The notes under the pieces: model-generated
Told to the model about the DNA's origin: nothing
Databases searched by the model: none
What the model saw: the letters and a program-made list of their open reading frames with translations, nothing else
Translations under genes and position numbers: made by a program
In this document: positions 30,271-39,386 of the stretch, one piece after another
How positions within the stretch are numbered: the stretch's first letter is position 1
Layout of the letters: the number at the start of each line of letters is the position of its first letter
NCBI RefSeq assembly: GCF_000972785.3
Contig: NZ_CP011253.3
Coordinates: forward strand, 2,604,001 to 2,668,000
Direction: 5' to 3'
Length of the DNA stretch: 64,000 nucleotides
Source: Pandoraea oxalativorans
Lineage (GTDB): Bacteria > Pseudomonadota > Gammaproteobacteria > Burkholderiales > Burkholderiaceae

Positions 30271-31694
30271 CGAAGATCATGCAGCACGCCGTGCGACGCG
30301 CGATGGTACGGATCGCGGGGCCAGTCATCGGACGTTGGCTTTGCGTGGCGTGCCTCGCCGTCAGCGTGGTTTTCGCGCCGGGCGCGCGCGCCGACGAACC
30401 GCCGAAGACCATGATTCGCGCGCATCTCGAACCGGCAGGCAACGTGGTCGCGGGCACGCAAGTCAAACTCGTCGTCGATATTCTGACGACCACCTGGCTG
30501 AGCGACGCTCCCGACTGGCCACTGTTCGACATGCCGGGCGCCATCGTCACATTGCCGGACGAGCAGGCACGCAACCTCAGCGAGACGATCGGCGACGAGC
30601 GCTGGTTCGGCGTGAGCCGCGCGTATCGCATCGCACCGCAGGCCGGGCGGCGGTACACCGTGCCGTCGTTCGCGATCCATGTATTGCCGGGGGGCGCAAC
30701 GGGGCCGGTCGCACTCCACACGCCATCGCTTTCCTTCGTCGCAACGGTGCCGCCCGGTGCCGAGGGCATGGCGGTGTTCTTCCCGACGAGCGGTCTGAGC
30801 GTCAGCCAGAAGATCGAACCGTCGCCGTCGCATCTTCAGGTGGGCGACACCATCACCCGCACGATTACCCAGCGGGCCACGGCGACCGAAGCGATCCTGA
30901 TTCCACCCGCGCCGTTGGTGGACGTGGACGGGCTCCAGCGGTATATGCGTCCCGCGCAGACGTCCGACGACCTGCAAGGCAGTCGCGGTCTCGTTGCCGG
31001 CGTGCGCACGGACTCGGCGATGTACGTCGTCAACCGGTCCGGCCATATCGAGTTGCCTGCCATCGAGATCGAATGGTGGAACACCAAGGCGCAGCGACGT
31101 GAACACGTCACGTTGCCAGCGATTTCACTGAGTGCCCGAGGGGCCCGTGAAACGCCGTTGTTCGAGATTCCCGTCGATGCCGTCGGCCGTGCGGCGCATC
31201 GCGTGATTGTGCTGGATCGTTCCGACTTGTGGATCGCAGGTGCAGGCCTCGCCCTCGTGTTCGCTCTCGTGTGGATCGGCCCCCGGCTGCTGGGCGCGGC
31301 ACGCCGTGCGCGGCGACGCGCTGCCGTCTGGCGGCGGACGATGACGACCGGGGAACCGCATGCGTGGCGCCAGTTGAAGCGTGCCGCGCGAGGCACGTCA
31401 TGGCCCGCGTTCGTGGAGGCGCTATACGCCTGGCTGGATCGCCGGGCCGCAGCGCCGGGCGGGCTGACGATGGACGGCTCGCAGGACATGGCGGCACTTC
31501 GTAGCGCCGTGTATGCGCGGTATGCGCCCGACGCGTCGCATGAGGCCCCCGTCGATCCGCAGCTCGCGCAGCGATTGAAAGTCGTCCGTACACAAATGAT
31601 CCGCGCGTCGCGCCGGTCGTCCCAAGCAGACGATCTGCCGCCGTTGTACGCCCCGGTGCCGCCGCACCGCCCCAGCCGTCGCTCTCCCAGTTGA
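30267..31694 (+). CDS. batD: BatD-like exported membrane protein
   Basis: 475 residues with an ATGA overlap to the previous gene. A signal peptide (ending near GARADEP) leads into beta-rich domains (MIRAHLEPAGNVVAGTQVKL) typical of BatD/oxygen-tolerance proteins. A membrane helix at about residues 315-335 (LWIAGAGLALVFALVWIG) precedes a cytoplasmic tail. It completes the Bat set; precise function is unknown even in characterised members. Confidence 0.82.
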   Translation: MTKIMQHAVRRAMVRIAGPVIGRWLCVACLAVSVVFAPGARADEPPKTMIRAHLEPAGNVVAGTQVKLVVDILTTTWLSDAPDWPLFDMPGAIVTLPDEQARNLSETIGDERWFGVSRAYRIAPQAGRRYTVPSFAIHVLPGGATGPVALHTPSLSFVATVPPGAEGMAVFFPTSGLSVSQKIEPSPSHLQVGDTITRTITQRATATEAILIPPAPLVDVDGLQRYMRPAQTSDDLQGSRGLVAGVRTDSAMYVVNRSGHIELPAIEIEWWNTKAQRREHVTLPAISLSARGARETPLFEIPVDAVGRAAHRVIVLDRSDLWIAGAGLALVFALVWIGPRLLGAARRARRRAAVWRRTMTTGEPHAWRQLKRAARGTSWPAFVEALYAWLDRRAAAPGGLTMDGSQDMAALRSAVYARYAPDASHEAPVDPQLAQRLKVVRTQMIRASRRSSQADDLPPLYAPVPPHRPSRRSPS

Positions 31695-31706
31695 CGAGGA
31701 GCTCCG

Positions 31707-32369
31707 ATGCCACGTACTTCCCCCCACTTCGACGATGTCACGCTGGGCGTTCTGCACGCAGCGGCCCGACGCGCCAACGCAGCGCATCGCGAGTCGAACA
31801 CGGCATTTCTCGATCAGTTCATTCGCGACGCCACCGGCGCAACGCATCGTCTGCACAGCGCACAAACCTACCTGCGCGTGTTGGCGGGTGCGGGCATCGA
31901 GCGTCTGCCCAGCGCAGGCACGGTGCAGCGGGCGATTACGCGAGCACGGCTCGGCGCGGGCGGCATTCCGCCTGCGGGCGATGCAATGTCTTTCGGCATG
32001 CGTGCCGCAGAGCAGCAGACGCTGGCGCAGCACGTCGCGCGAGTCATGGCGCTGCTCAGCCCGGACGGGAGCGGGCGTCCGGTGATCGATCCGCCGGCGG
32101 ACGCCCCGTTCGACGCGATGGATGCGTACCGGCGGTTGCAGCGTCTCGAAGGAGAAAATCGCGCGTTGCGCGTGCGCGCGGAGGAGCTCACCGCCATGCT
32201 GATGGCGGCGCGTGTGGCATTAGCCGAAGCGCTGAGCCGTCACGGGCACCGTGAAAGAGGGGAGATGGGGAGTGGCGGGCGCGTGTCCGACGCGCCCGGT
32301 GCCGAGCCTCCGGGCGCGAGGGGCCAACCCGACAACCCCGACAAGCCGGGCACGTCGCGTTACGACTGA
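31707..32369 (+). CDS. Hypothetical protein at the end of the bat operon
   Basis: 220 residues, 12 bp after batD, with a strong GAGGAG before the ATG. Mostly helical, with a likely coiled coil at residues ~135-180 (RRLQRLEGENRALRVRAEEL) and a disordered Gly/Pro tail. No signal peptide or membrane segment. No family recognised; position suggests a role with the bat products. Confidence 0.6.
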   Translation: MPRTSPHFDDVTLGVLHAAARRANAAHRESNTAFLDQFIRDATGATHRLHSAQTYLRVLAGAGIERLPSAGTVQRAITRARLGAGGIPPAGDAMSFGMRAAEQQTLAQHVARVMALLSPDGSGRPVIDPPADAPFDAMDAYRRLQRLEGENRALRVRAEELTAMLMAARVALAEALSRHGHRERGEMGSGGRVSDAPGAEPPGARGQPDNPDKPGTSRYD

Positions 32370-32505
32370 CCGGCGGGTTCGGGGCCGGTGTCGGCAAAGG
32401 CGGCGGCGCGTGCGTCGAACGCCGAGGTCGACCGTTGGGGCCGTCGAATGATGCGTAGTTCGCCGTCACCGTCGGGCGATGTCGTTCGAACCTGATGAAT
32501 TTCCG

Positions 32506-32700
32506 TCATTCCGGCTTTCCCGAGGCCGCTGCGCACGACGTATCTGGCGAGGCCCGTTCGTACCAATGCTTCGAACGGTTCACGACACGAACGACGACAA
32601 GCATCAGCGGGACTTCGACCAGCACGCCGACGACTGTCGCCAATGCTGCCCCGGAGGAGAGTGTCTGCTTGGGACTGTTTGTTGCATATGCAATCGTCAA
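32506..32700 (-). pseudogene. C-terminal remnant of an ACR3-type arsenite exporter
   Basis: The minus-strand frame contains [20 protein letters not shown] followed by [13 protein letters not shown], which matches the last membrane helix and tail of ACR3 arsenite efflux proteins. No other part of the ~340-residue transporter is present, and the frame runs on past the usual end ([14 protein letters not shown]). It is a decayed gene end, not a functional protein. The next minus-strand frame downstream (to 32360) may be unrelated. It lies in a 437-bp stretch otherwise without a gene. Confidence 0.6.
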
Positions 32701-32736
32701 GTGGCATCATGCCTATCGATTGAATTGCAAATGCAA
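32682..32736. promoter_or_regulatory. Pair of TTGCAWATGCAA sites upstream of the GST gene
   Basis: TTGCATATGCAA (32682-32693, perfect palindrome) and TTGCAAATGCAA (32725-32736) lie in direct repeats sharing ATGCAATCGT, 43 bp apart, 71-125 bp before the GST start. They look like two binding sites for one dimeric regulator; the protein is not identified. Confidence 0.45.
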
Positions 32737-32806
32737 TCGTGTGTGGCGCCAAGGCCTTAACGGTGCGTTTGCGCCTCTTCGACAACACGACGATTGGACT
32801 ATCGCA

Positions 32807-33460
32807 ATGACAATTCAGCTCTATGGATTCTGGCGTTCGAACGCTGCGTTTCGCGTGAAGGTTGCGCTTGCCTTGAAGAAGCGCCCGTTTGAGGAGATCG
32901 AGGTCGACATTCTCGCGGGACGCCAATTCGACACCGATTATGCGAATGTCAACGCCGAGCGCGTGGTGCCGACCCTGGTTCACGACGGCCACCGGGTCTT
33001 TCAGTCGATGGCGATTATGGAGTATCTGGGCGAGGTGTTTCCCGAGCCGCGACTGATGCCGCAGACCGCGCGTGAGCGCGCGTATGTCCGTGCGGTCGCG
33101 CAAGTACACGTGGCGGATTCGCATCCGTTTGTCGTGCCGCGTGTTCGCAAGCATCTGGCGCAAACGTTCGGCGTAGGCACGGATGCCATCGAGACCTGGT
33201 GCGCGCATTGGGGGAGGGAAGGGCTGGCGACATACGAGCGGATGCTGATGGCGCGCCCGGCCGCGCCGTTCGTTGTCGGCGCGACACCTACGCTTGCGGA
33301 AATTTGCATCGCCGGTCAGAAGATCATTGCCGATCTGTATCAGGTCGACATGGACGAATTTCCCCGGGTGGCCGAATTGACGAAGCGTTGCTTCGAGATG
33401 CCGGAATTTGCCGAAGCGCATCCGATCCGGCAACCGGGGTATCGCACCGTGGCGATTTAG
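32807..33460 (+). CDS. Zeta-class-like glutathione S-transferase (maleylacetoacetate isomerase family)
   Basis: 217 residues from the ATG at 32807. The thioredoxin-like N-domain (MTIQLYGFWRSNAAFRVKVA, then RVVPTLVHDGHRVFQSMAIMEYL) and the helical C-domain (FVVGATPTLAEICIA) follow maleylacetoacetate isomerase. The active-site SSCxxR of true zeta enzymes reads SNAAFR, so the catalytic Ser-Cys pair is absent and isomerase activity is doubtful. No homogentisate pathway genes are nearby. Its stop overlaps the stop of the convergent methyltransferase. Confidence 0.78.
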   Translation: MTIQLYGFWRSNAAFRVKVALALKKRPFEEIEVDILAGRQFDTDYANVNAERVVPTLVHDGHRVFQSMAIMEYLGEVFPEPRLMPQTARERAYVRAVAQVHVADSHPFVVPRVRKHLAQTFGVGTDAIETWCAHWGREGLATYERMLMARPAAPFVVGATPTLAEICIAGQKIIADLYQVDMDEFPRVAELTKRCFEMPEFAEAHPIRQPGYRTVAI

Positions 33461-34314
33461 GCTTCGGCGGCGGCGGGGGCGGGGGCGTCGGTGGTGAAGA
33501 AACGCTCACGCATTTCTTCGAGTCCCAGTGACGCCAGAACGCTTTCCAGACGTTCGGCGGGCCGACGGCGCGGCAGATCCTTGTATTGGGCGATGATGAG
33601 TTCGTTCTTCATCGAATGCTCCCAGCCCACCAGTTCGGTCACGTTGACCTGATAGCCGTGGGCTTCGAGCTGGAGGCAGCGCAGCACGTTGGTAACCTGA
33701 CTGCCGAATTCGCGCGTGTGCAACGGGTGACGCCAGATTTCCGTCAACGGATTGCCCGCCAGCTGCTGACCCTTATGTTTGCGCAGCACGGCGGCGACTT
33801 CGGCCTGGCAGCACGGCACGAGGACGATGTGACGGGCCTGCTTGGCCAGCGCAAAGCGGATGGCGTCGTCCGTTGCGGTATTGCAGGCATGGAGTGCCGT
33901 GACGACATCAACCGTTTCGGGCAATGCCGGGGAGGTGATCGAATCGGCCACGGACAGGTTCAGGAACGACATGCCGGGAAAGCCGAGGCGTCGCGCCAGC
34001 GCCGTGGAGGTCTTGACGAGTTCCTCGCGGGTTTCGATGCCGAAGATATGCGAATCGTCCGCCAGTGCCTTGAAGAACAGATCGTAGAGGATGAAGCCCA
34101 GATAGGACTTTCCGGCACCGTGATCGACGAGCGTCACGCGCTGGTTGTCGTTCTTGACTTCCTGGAGAAGCGGTTCGATGAACTGAAACAGGTGATAAAC
34201 CTGCTTGAGTTTTCGCCGACTGTCCTGATTCATCTTGCCGTCGCGCGTCAGGATATGGAGTTCCTTGAGCAGTTCGATGGACTGGCCGGGACGGATTTCG
34301 TGGGTATTCGACAT
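33457..34314 (-). CDS. SAM-dependent methyltransferase-like protein
   Basis: 285 residues from the ATG at 34314 (MSNTHEIRPGQSIELLKELH). TLVDHGAGKSYLGFILYDLF and HIFGIETREELV form motif I and the acidic ribose-binding loop of a class I methyltransferase; VVTALHACNTATDDAIRFAL and HIVLVPCCQAE follow, as in the RNA-methylase-like THUMP-less group with a conserved PCC motif. Substrate unknown. The Ala/Pro-rich tail is low complexity. Convergent with the GST gene by overlapping stops. Confidence 0.8.
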   Translation of the reverse strand: MSNTHEIRPGQSIELLKELHILTRDGKMNQDSRRKLKQVYHLFQFIEPLLQEVKNDNQRVTLVDHGAGKSYLGFILYDLFFKALADDSHIFGIETREELVKTSTALARRLGFPGMSFLNLSVADSITSPALPETVDVVTALHACNTATDDAIRFALAKQARHIVLVPCCQAEVAAVLRKHKGQQLAGNPLTEIWRHPLHTREFGSQVTNVLRCLQLEAHGYQVNVTELVGWEHSMKNELIIAQYKDLPRRRPAERLESVLASLGLEEMRERFFTTDAPAPAAAEA

Positions 34315-34482
34315 GGGAAACTGAATAAGCTGCGGGGGGCAATGCCTCCCGGAAACCGACAGTTTACCGAAAATGCAGCGCATGCTCCCGATGTCACCGA
34401 TCATGGCGCTATCGGGCGCCTCCGGCCGGTAACGGCGCATGGGCGATGGGGCGCGGATGCACCGCTGACGAGATTTCTGAAG

Positions 34483-35451
34483 TCAGCGGTCGTCGCGCCG
34501 TGGGTCCGGCACGGGCAAAGGGAGCGACCAGCCCTCATGCTCGACGACTGCGGCCAGTGCGTCTTCAAACAATGCAACGGCCATGTTGGCTGCATCGCCC
34601 AGATGTCGATGCAGCAGAGCGTCAGCCGGGGAGCGGGACATGCATTCGTCGCTATAACGCTCAAAGGCTGCGATTTGGAGTACGAGTTCGACGAGATGCT
34701 TGGGACATTCGCAGGCAAGGGTTGAAGACTGACGCGCCAGTTTGCTCAACGTCTTTTCATCGAACCGATGGGGTGATCGTGACCGAAGCCGGCGGCCCGC
34801 CGACGACGCATCATCCTCATGCGTTAACGACTGCACGAAATCGGAAAGCAATGCGCATGTGTGGATCAGGGCATCGAAAGTGCGCGCCAGTCGTATCCCC
34901 GCAAGGCGAGCCAGTTCGATGGCCTGACGCGTGCCGAATGCGTAGACGACGAGAATACGGTCGCAATGGGCTGACTGCGCAACTGCGACGATGGACAGGA
35001 CCGTGTCCTCACGCAGCGCCTCGACCCGTACGGCCAGCCCGCTCGCTGCCCCCGCCTTGTCGGCAAGGGGCGGAATCTCTTCGATGCTATCGAACGACTC
35101 GTACCTGACACCTGCGGGCAAATCCGACGTCATGCTGCCCCCGAAGCCGACGACGAAAAGCGTTGCGCCGTGAGTGTCATCGGCAGGAGGCGCGCTGCCA
35201 GCGCCGCTCGCCAGTCGCTTCAGTTGCTCGTTATCCAGGCGTGCGATGACACCGATGGGACGCCCATTGTCCACCAGCACCTTGATCGTTCTCAGCCGAC
35301 TCACGTCCTCGTCGGAATAAAGGCGCTGTCCCGAGGCGCTGGTAGGCGGGGAGATCACGCCATATCGCTGCTCCCATATCCGTAATGTCGCGGCGGGCAT
35401 GCCGACAAGTTTTGCGGCCTCGCCGCTTCGATAACGTCGAGCTGAACTCAC
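34483..35451 (-). CDS. MerR-family regulator with large C-terminal domain
   Basis: 322 residues from a GTG at 35451, chosen because GGGAGG sits nine bases upstream; upstream ATG/TTG starts lack a ribosome site. Residues ~6-70 are a MerR helix-turn-helix (YRSGEAAKLVGMPAATLRIW, SGQRLYSDEDVSRLR). The remainder has the layout of the light/B12-type MerR group but lacks a visible DxHxxG cobalamin motif, so the ligand is unknown. The end (CPKHLVELVLQIAAFERYSD) is a helical segment common in Burkholderia homologues. Divergent from the carbonic anhydrase. Confidence 0.8.
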   Translation of the reverse strand: MSSARRYRSGEAAKLVGMPAATLRIWEQRYGVISPPTSASGQRLYSDEDVSRLRTIKVLVDNGRPIGVIARLDNEQLKRLASGAGSAPPADDTHGATLFVVGFGGSMTSDLPAGVRYESFDSIEEIPPLADKAGAASGLAVRVEALREDTVLSIVAVAQSAHCDRILVVYAFGTRQAIELARLAGIRLARTFDALIHTCALLSDFVQSLTHEDDASSAGRRLRSRSPHRFDEKTLSKLARQSSTLACECPKHLVELVLQIAAFERYSDECMSRSPADALLHRHLGDAANMAVALFEDALAAVVEHEGWSLPLPVPDPRRDDR

Positions 35452-35799
35452 CGAGCGTTTCCTCCCAATGATGTTGCGATTCGAATCGATTCTTTGACTC
35501 AAACCGTAGTTCATGAATTCGATTGGGTCAATAATCGGACTCAAAATTACTGTTATCGATAATTATGAGTGTGCATTACGATTCGCTCGTAACTCACTGG
35601 ATGTTCGGGCGCGTCGCACGGGAAGGCACGTCATTCGCGTCGCTTCGTGCGATGTCGCAGCCTGCGGCCATGCCGAGTTCGCCCGACCGGCCGTTGGGCT
35701 TGTTGTGGCGGATAAGGGATAATGGGCGTCGGTCGGGGGCGAATCATCGCTATGCAAAACGCTCGCCCGCGCACCGACGTCTTAACTCAGAGATTTGCT
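35452..35799. other. Intergenic region between merR-like gene and carbonic anhydrase
   Basis: 348 bp without a convincing gene. It has repeated GACTCAAA half-sites near 35494 and 35539, a TTGGGTCAA copy near 35524, and the palindrome TTATCGATAA at 35553-35562; these are candidate MerR sites. A possible promoter TTGGGC with GATAAT lies about 80 bp before the carbonic anhydrase start. Confidence 0.35.
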
Positions 35800-36450
35800 A
35801 TGCGTGACATCATTGACGGCTTTCTGCGTTTCCAGCGGGAGGCCTTTCCTCAGCGCGTCGAGCTCTTCAAGCGGCTCGCCACGAGTCAGAACCCCAAAGC
35901 CCTCTTCGTGACCTGTTCGGATAGCCGGGTCGTTCCGGAACTGCTCACGCAGCGCGAGCCCGGCGAGCTATTCGTCATTCGCAATGCCGGAAACATCGTT
36001 CCGTCATACGGACCGGAGCCGGGGGGTGTTTCCGCTACGGTCGAGTATGCAGTGTCGGTGCTGGGCGTCCAGGACATTGTGATCTGCGGCCACTCGGACT
36101 GCGGCGCGATGGCCGCGATTTCACGCTGCACCTGCCTCGACCATATGCCCGCAGTGGCCAACTGGTTGCGTCACGCCGACGCCGCGAAGGCAATCAATGC
36201 AGCGCATTCTTACGAGACGCCCGCCGCAAAGCTCGACGGGCTGGTCAGAGAAAATGTGATCGCTCAGCTGGCGAACATTCGCACGCATCCGTCGGTGGCC
36301 CTGGCGCTTGAGCAGGGCCGTATGAACCTGCATGGATGGGTGTACGACATCGAAACCGGCGGCATCGACGCGCTGGACGGGGAGACGCGCAAGTTCGTCC
36401 CGCTGGCTGACTCGCCGACCACGGTGGCCGTCGCCTCTCGCGTTCGATAA
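35800..36450 (+). CDS. can: Beta-carbonic anhydrase
   Basis: 216 residues. The zinc ligands and catalytic dyad are clear: C39-S-D41-S-R43, then H98-S-D-C101-[21 protein letters not shown] and [13 protein letters not shown] complete the plant-type beta family. It interconverts CO2 and bicarbonate in the cytoplasm. The ATG at 35800 fits the family N-terminus ([12 protein letters not shown]); an ATG at 35752 would add an unconserved leader. A strong hairpin follows the stop. Confidence 0.92.
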   Translation: MRDIIDGFLRFQREAFPQRVELFKRLATSQNPKALFVTCSDSRVVPELLTQREPGELFVIRNAGNIVPSYGPEPGGVSATVEYAVSVLGVQDIVICGHSDCGAMAAISRCTCLDHMPAVANWLRHADAAKAINAAHSYETPAAKLDGLVRENVIAQLANIRTHPSVALALEQGRMNLHGWVYDIETGGIDALDGETRKFVPLADSPTTVAVASRVR

Positions 36451-36454
36451 CGAG

Positions 36455-36496
36455 GGGGGTTGCGCAGCGTCCGTCGTGCGACGCTGCGCAACCCCC
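36455..36496 (+). terminator. Strong hairpin after the carbonic anhydrase gene
   Basis: Perfect 17-bp arms (GGGGGTTGCGCAGCGTC at 36455-36471 and its complement at 36480-36496) with an 8-nt loop, five bases after the stop codon. It has no T-run, so it may act as an mRNA-stabilising or factor-assisted terminator. Confidence 0.6.
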
Positions 36497-36768
36497 ATAT
36501 CGCGGAAGCTTGACAGGCCGGACGTGGCTTTCTTGCCTGGGTTCGCACGCCATCTGCCTAACTCGCCGGGCAAGTCATCCGATGCTGAGGCCCAAACCAA
36601 TCACTAAGTAGAAAAGGCCCGCAGCCAAAAAGGGGAATGCGGGCCGACCGGCGTTTTGTCGAATGATGTTGTCTTGAAGAGACTGCCCGAAAAGTAGATG
36701 AAATTGCGTCTCCCCATATAACACAAGATTATTTGTAACGATAGATACTGCTCGGTAGAGTAAGCGAC
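36497..36768. other. Leader region before chrB with a second hairpin
   Basis: 272 bp without a gene. Arms GGCCCGCA (36616-36623) and TGCGGGCC (36638-36645) form a hairpin around an A-rich loop. The last ~100 bp are AT-rich (for example TATAACACAAGATTATTTG near 36717) and probably hold the chrB promoter. Confidence 0.4.
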
Positions 36769-37722
36769 ATGAATACGTGGATTGTCTTCATCACCAGCTT
36801 GCCGACTGAGAATGCGACGGCCCGCATGCGTGCATGGCGTGCCCTCAAGGCGTCCGGTGCGGCGGTGCTCCGCGACGGCGTCTATCTGTTGCCGGGGGTG
36901 CCGTCATGCCGTGCGGCGCTTCAGGCGGTGGAGAACGATGTCCTGACGTCCGGCGGCACGGCCTACCTGCTCGACGTTCAGGCGCCGCAGAGCATCGATT
37001 TCATCCCGATGTTCGACCGTAGCGATCACTACGCGGCGCTGATGGGGGAGGTCGCGCAGGCCCGCAGCACGTTGAGCGCCGAAACCGCACTCGACTCGCT
37101 GAAGCAGTGTCGCAAGCTACGGAAGGGATTTCAGACGATTTCCGATCTGGACTTTTTCCCGGGAGAGGCTCGACGGCAAGCGGACTCAGCGCTCCAGTCG
37201 CGCGAAGCGTTGGCCAATCAAGTGCTCTCGCCCAACGAGCCGCGTGCAAAAGCCGACGCGCTGATCGCAAGCGTTGCGGTGGGTGACTTTCAGGGGCGCA
37301 CGTGGGCAACCCGTCGACGCCCTTGGGTGGATCGTCTGGCATGTGCATGGCTGATCCGTCGGTTCATCGACCGCAAGGCGCGAATGCTCTGGCTAGAAAG
37401 TCCGGAAGACTGCCCGCCGGACGCGCTCGGATTTGATTTCGATGGCGCCCGATTTACGCACGTAGGCGCCAAGGTGAGCTTTGAGGTGCTGGTCGAGAGC
37501 TTCGGGTTGGGCAGTTCCGCGCTCGACCGTATCGGTGCGCTCGTGCATTACCTCGACATCGGCGGCATCCAGCCGCCGGAAGCGGCGGGTGTGGAACAGG
37601 TGCTTGCCGGATTGCGGCACGCGCTGGATGACGACGACAAGTTGGTGGCGGCCGCAGCGCACATTTTTGACGGTTTGCTGACGGCGTTCTCGGCAAAGGA
37701 AGACGCGCCCGCGTCGGCGTAG
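36769..37722 (+). CDS. chrB: Chromate resistance protein ChrB
   Basis: 317 residues. The N-terminal half (MNTWIVFITSLPTENATARM, WRALKASGAAVLRDGVYLLP) and the C-terminal half (TRRRPWVDRLACAWLIRRFI, GFDFDGARFTHVGAKVSFE) are both present, as in full-length ChrB. ChrB is a chromate-responsive regulator or accessory of ChrA. It starts 86 bp before the chrA start on the same strand. Confidence 0.9.
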   Translation: MNTWIVFITSLPTENATARMRAWRALKASGAAVLRDGVYLLPGVPSCRAALQAVENDVLTSGGTAYLLDVQAPQSIDFIPMFDRSDHYAALMGEVAQARSTLSAETALDSLKQCRKLRKGFQTISDLDFFPGEARRQADSALQSREALANQVLSPNEPRAKADALIASVAVGDFQGRTWATRRRPWVDRLACAWLIRRFIDRKARMLWLESPEDCPPDALGFDFDGARFTHVGAKVSFEVLVESFGLGSSALDRIGALVHYLDIGGIQPPEAAGVEQVLAGLRHALDDDDKLVAAAAHIFDGLLTAFSAKEDAPASA

Positions 37723-37808
37723 GGCTGCTATGCGACTTCTCGATCGCCGTGCCACGGCGCTTAGCTGAGCAGGAAGCGTACAACGATTATCGACGCCGGG
37801 AAAAACCG

Positions 37809-39245
37809 ATGGAAACGCAGGCGATGGATCCGACCAAATCATCCACTTCACCTATTGCGGACGTGCCCGCGCATGAGCGCCACGGGGTCTCGTTTCGCGA
37901 CGCGTTTTGGGTGTGGGTACGCGTTGCAGCACTGAGTTTCGGTGGCCCGGCGGGGCAGATTGCGGTGATGCATCGCATCCTGGTCGAAGAAAAGCGTTGG
38001 ATCAGCGAGACGCGCTTTCTGCACGCGTTGAACTATTGCACGCTGGTCCCCGGGCCGGAGGCACACAAGCTTGTGGTTTATGTAGGGTGGCTGCTGCATC
38101 GGACACGCGGTGGTCTGGTTGCGGGCCTTCTGTTTATTTTGCCCGGGCTGCTTGCCTTGGGCGTATTGAGTTGGATCTATGCCAGTTACGGCAATGTCGG
38201 GATCGTACAGGCGCTTTTCTTTGGTTTGAAGGCGGCAGTGCTGGCTGTCGTACTGGAGGCCGTGCAACGCGTCGGCCGCCGCGCATTGAAGACTCGCACG
38301 ATGGTCGGTGTGGCTGCACTTTCGTTCATCGCCATCTTCTTCGTCGGCGTACCTTTTCCGCTAATCATTGCGGCTGCCGCAGTCATTGGCCTCGCTGGCA
38401 ATGCGTTGGGGTGGAAGGGGATCAAGGTCGGTGCAGGGCATGGCGCAGGCGCGCAGGACGACGGGCCGCCGGCTGCCATCGACGCAGCGTTTGCCGTCGA
38501 GGTTCCGGAGCACGTCAGGCCGTCGCATACGCGAGCGCTCCGGATCGCTGCGATCAGCCTGACGATCTGGCTGGGGCCATTGGTCGTCCTGTACCTCACA
38601 CTCGGGGGCGAAAACGTCTATACGCACATTGCTGCGTTCTTCAGCAAGATGGCGGTGGTTACGTTTGGCGGCGCGTACGCGATTCTGTCCTACGTCGCAC
38701 AGCAGGCCGTAGAGCACTTTCATTGGCTCGCGCCCGGCGAGATGCTGGCGGGCTTGGGTATGGCGGAAACCACGCCGGGGCCGCTCATCAGCGTGGTGCA
38801 GTTCGTGGGTTTCATGGCGGCCTATCGTCAACCGGGGGCGCTGGATCCCGTGCTTGCAGGCACGCTCGGCGGCATCACCGCCAAGTGGGCGACTTTCGCG
38901 CCGTCCTTCCTGCTGATTTTCGTGGGTGCGCCGTACATGGAGGCTTTGCGCACTAACAAAGCGCTCAGCGCCACGCTATCGACAATCACGGCAGCGGTGG
39001 TTGGCGTCATTCTCAATCTCGCCATCTGGTTCGCGTTGCACACCTTGTTTGCGAAGGTCGACGTGCGGCACGCCTACGGTCTCACGCTTCAGGTGCCGTA
39101 TCTCGCGAGCCTTGACCCGTGGTCGCTGTTACTCGCTACCGTCGCGACGTTTATGTTGTTTCGTCTGAAGGCAGGAATGATCACGACGCTTGTCGTGTGT
39201 TGTGCGGCGGGGGTTGCGATCTATTTGCTGGGATGGGCGACTTGA
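37809..39245 (+). CDS. chrA: Chromate transporter ChrA
   Basis: 478 residues from the ATG at 37809. Two homologous membrane halves each carry the chromate transporter motifs: FGGPAGQIAVMHRILVEEKR and, in half two, FGGAYAILSYVAQQAVEHF with MAETTPGPLISVVQFVGFM. About 10-12 membrane helices. It exports chromate. It ends only ~30 bp before the first terminal repeat of a transposon pile, so the resistance operon is intact but its downstream flank is mobile DNA. Confidence 0.92.
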   Translation: METQAMDPTKSSTSPIADVPAHERHGVSFRDAFWVWVRVAALSFGGPAGQIAVMHRILVEEKRWISETRFLHALNYCTLVPGPEAHKLVVYVGWLLHRTRGGLVAGLLFILPGLLALGVLSWIYASYGNVGIVQALFFGLKAAVLAVVLEAVQRVGRRALKTRTMVGVAALSFIAIFFVGVPFPLIIAAAAVIGLAGNALGWKGIKVGAGHGAGAQDDGPPAAIDAAFAVEVPEHVRPSHTRALRIAAISLTIWLGPLVVLYLTLGGENVYTHIAAFFSKMAVVTFGGAYAILSYVAQQAVEHFHWLAPGEMLAGLGMAETTPGPLISVVQFVGFMAAYRQPGALDPVLAGTLGGITAKWATFAPSFLLIFVGAPYMEALRTNKALSATLSTITAAVVGVILNLAIWFALHTLFAKVDVRHAYGLTLQVPYLASLDPWSLLLATVATFMLFRLKAGMITTLVVCCAAGVAIYLLGWAT

Positions 39246-39276
39246 ACTGCGTCTGAGCGCCGTTTTGGACTCTGAG

Positions 39277-39349
39277 AGGTCTAGGCTATTTTCAAATGTC
39301 AGGTCTAGGCTATTTTCAAATGTCCAGTTTACGGCTACGTTCAAATGTC
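39277..39349. repeat. Left-end 24-bp iterons of the ISNCY-type element
   Basis: A 24-bp unit ending TTCAAATGTC is tandemly repeated (39277-39300 and 39301-39324), with a third TTCAAATGTC at 39340-39349. Spacing is 24-25 bp. Probable transposase binding sites. Confidence 0.7.
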
Positions 39350-39386
39350 CGCTTGTACATGACCTACGTGCTCTCAACTCTTTGAC

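Noticed and set aside
32360..33433. 357-residue minus-strand open frame covering the GST gene
   Set aside because: Antisense to the GST over most of its length. Only its last ~50 residues lie outside, with no recognisable motif.
39277..39349. Possible short CRISPR-like array
   Set aside because: Two tandem 24-bp units plus a partial one with no spacers and no cas genes; inverted counterparts at the other end make transposon ends the better explanation.
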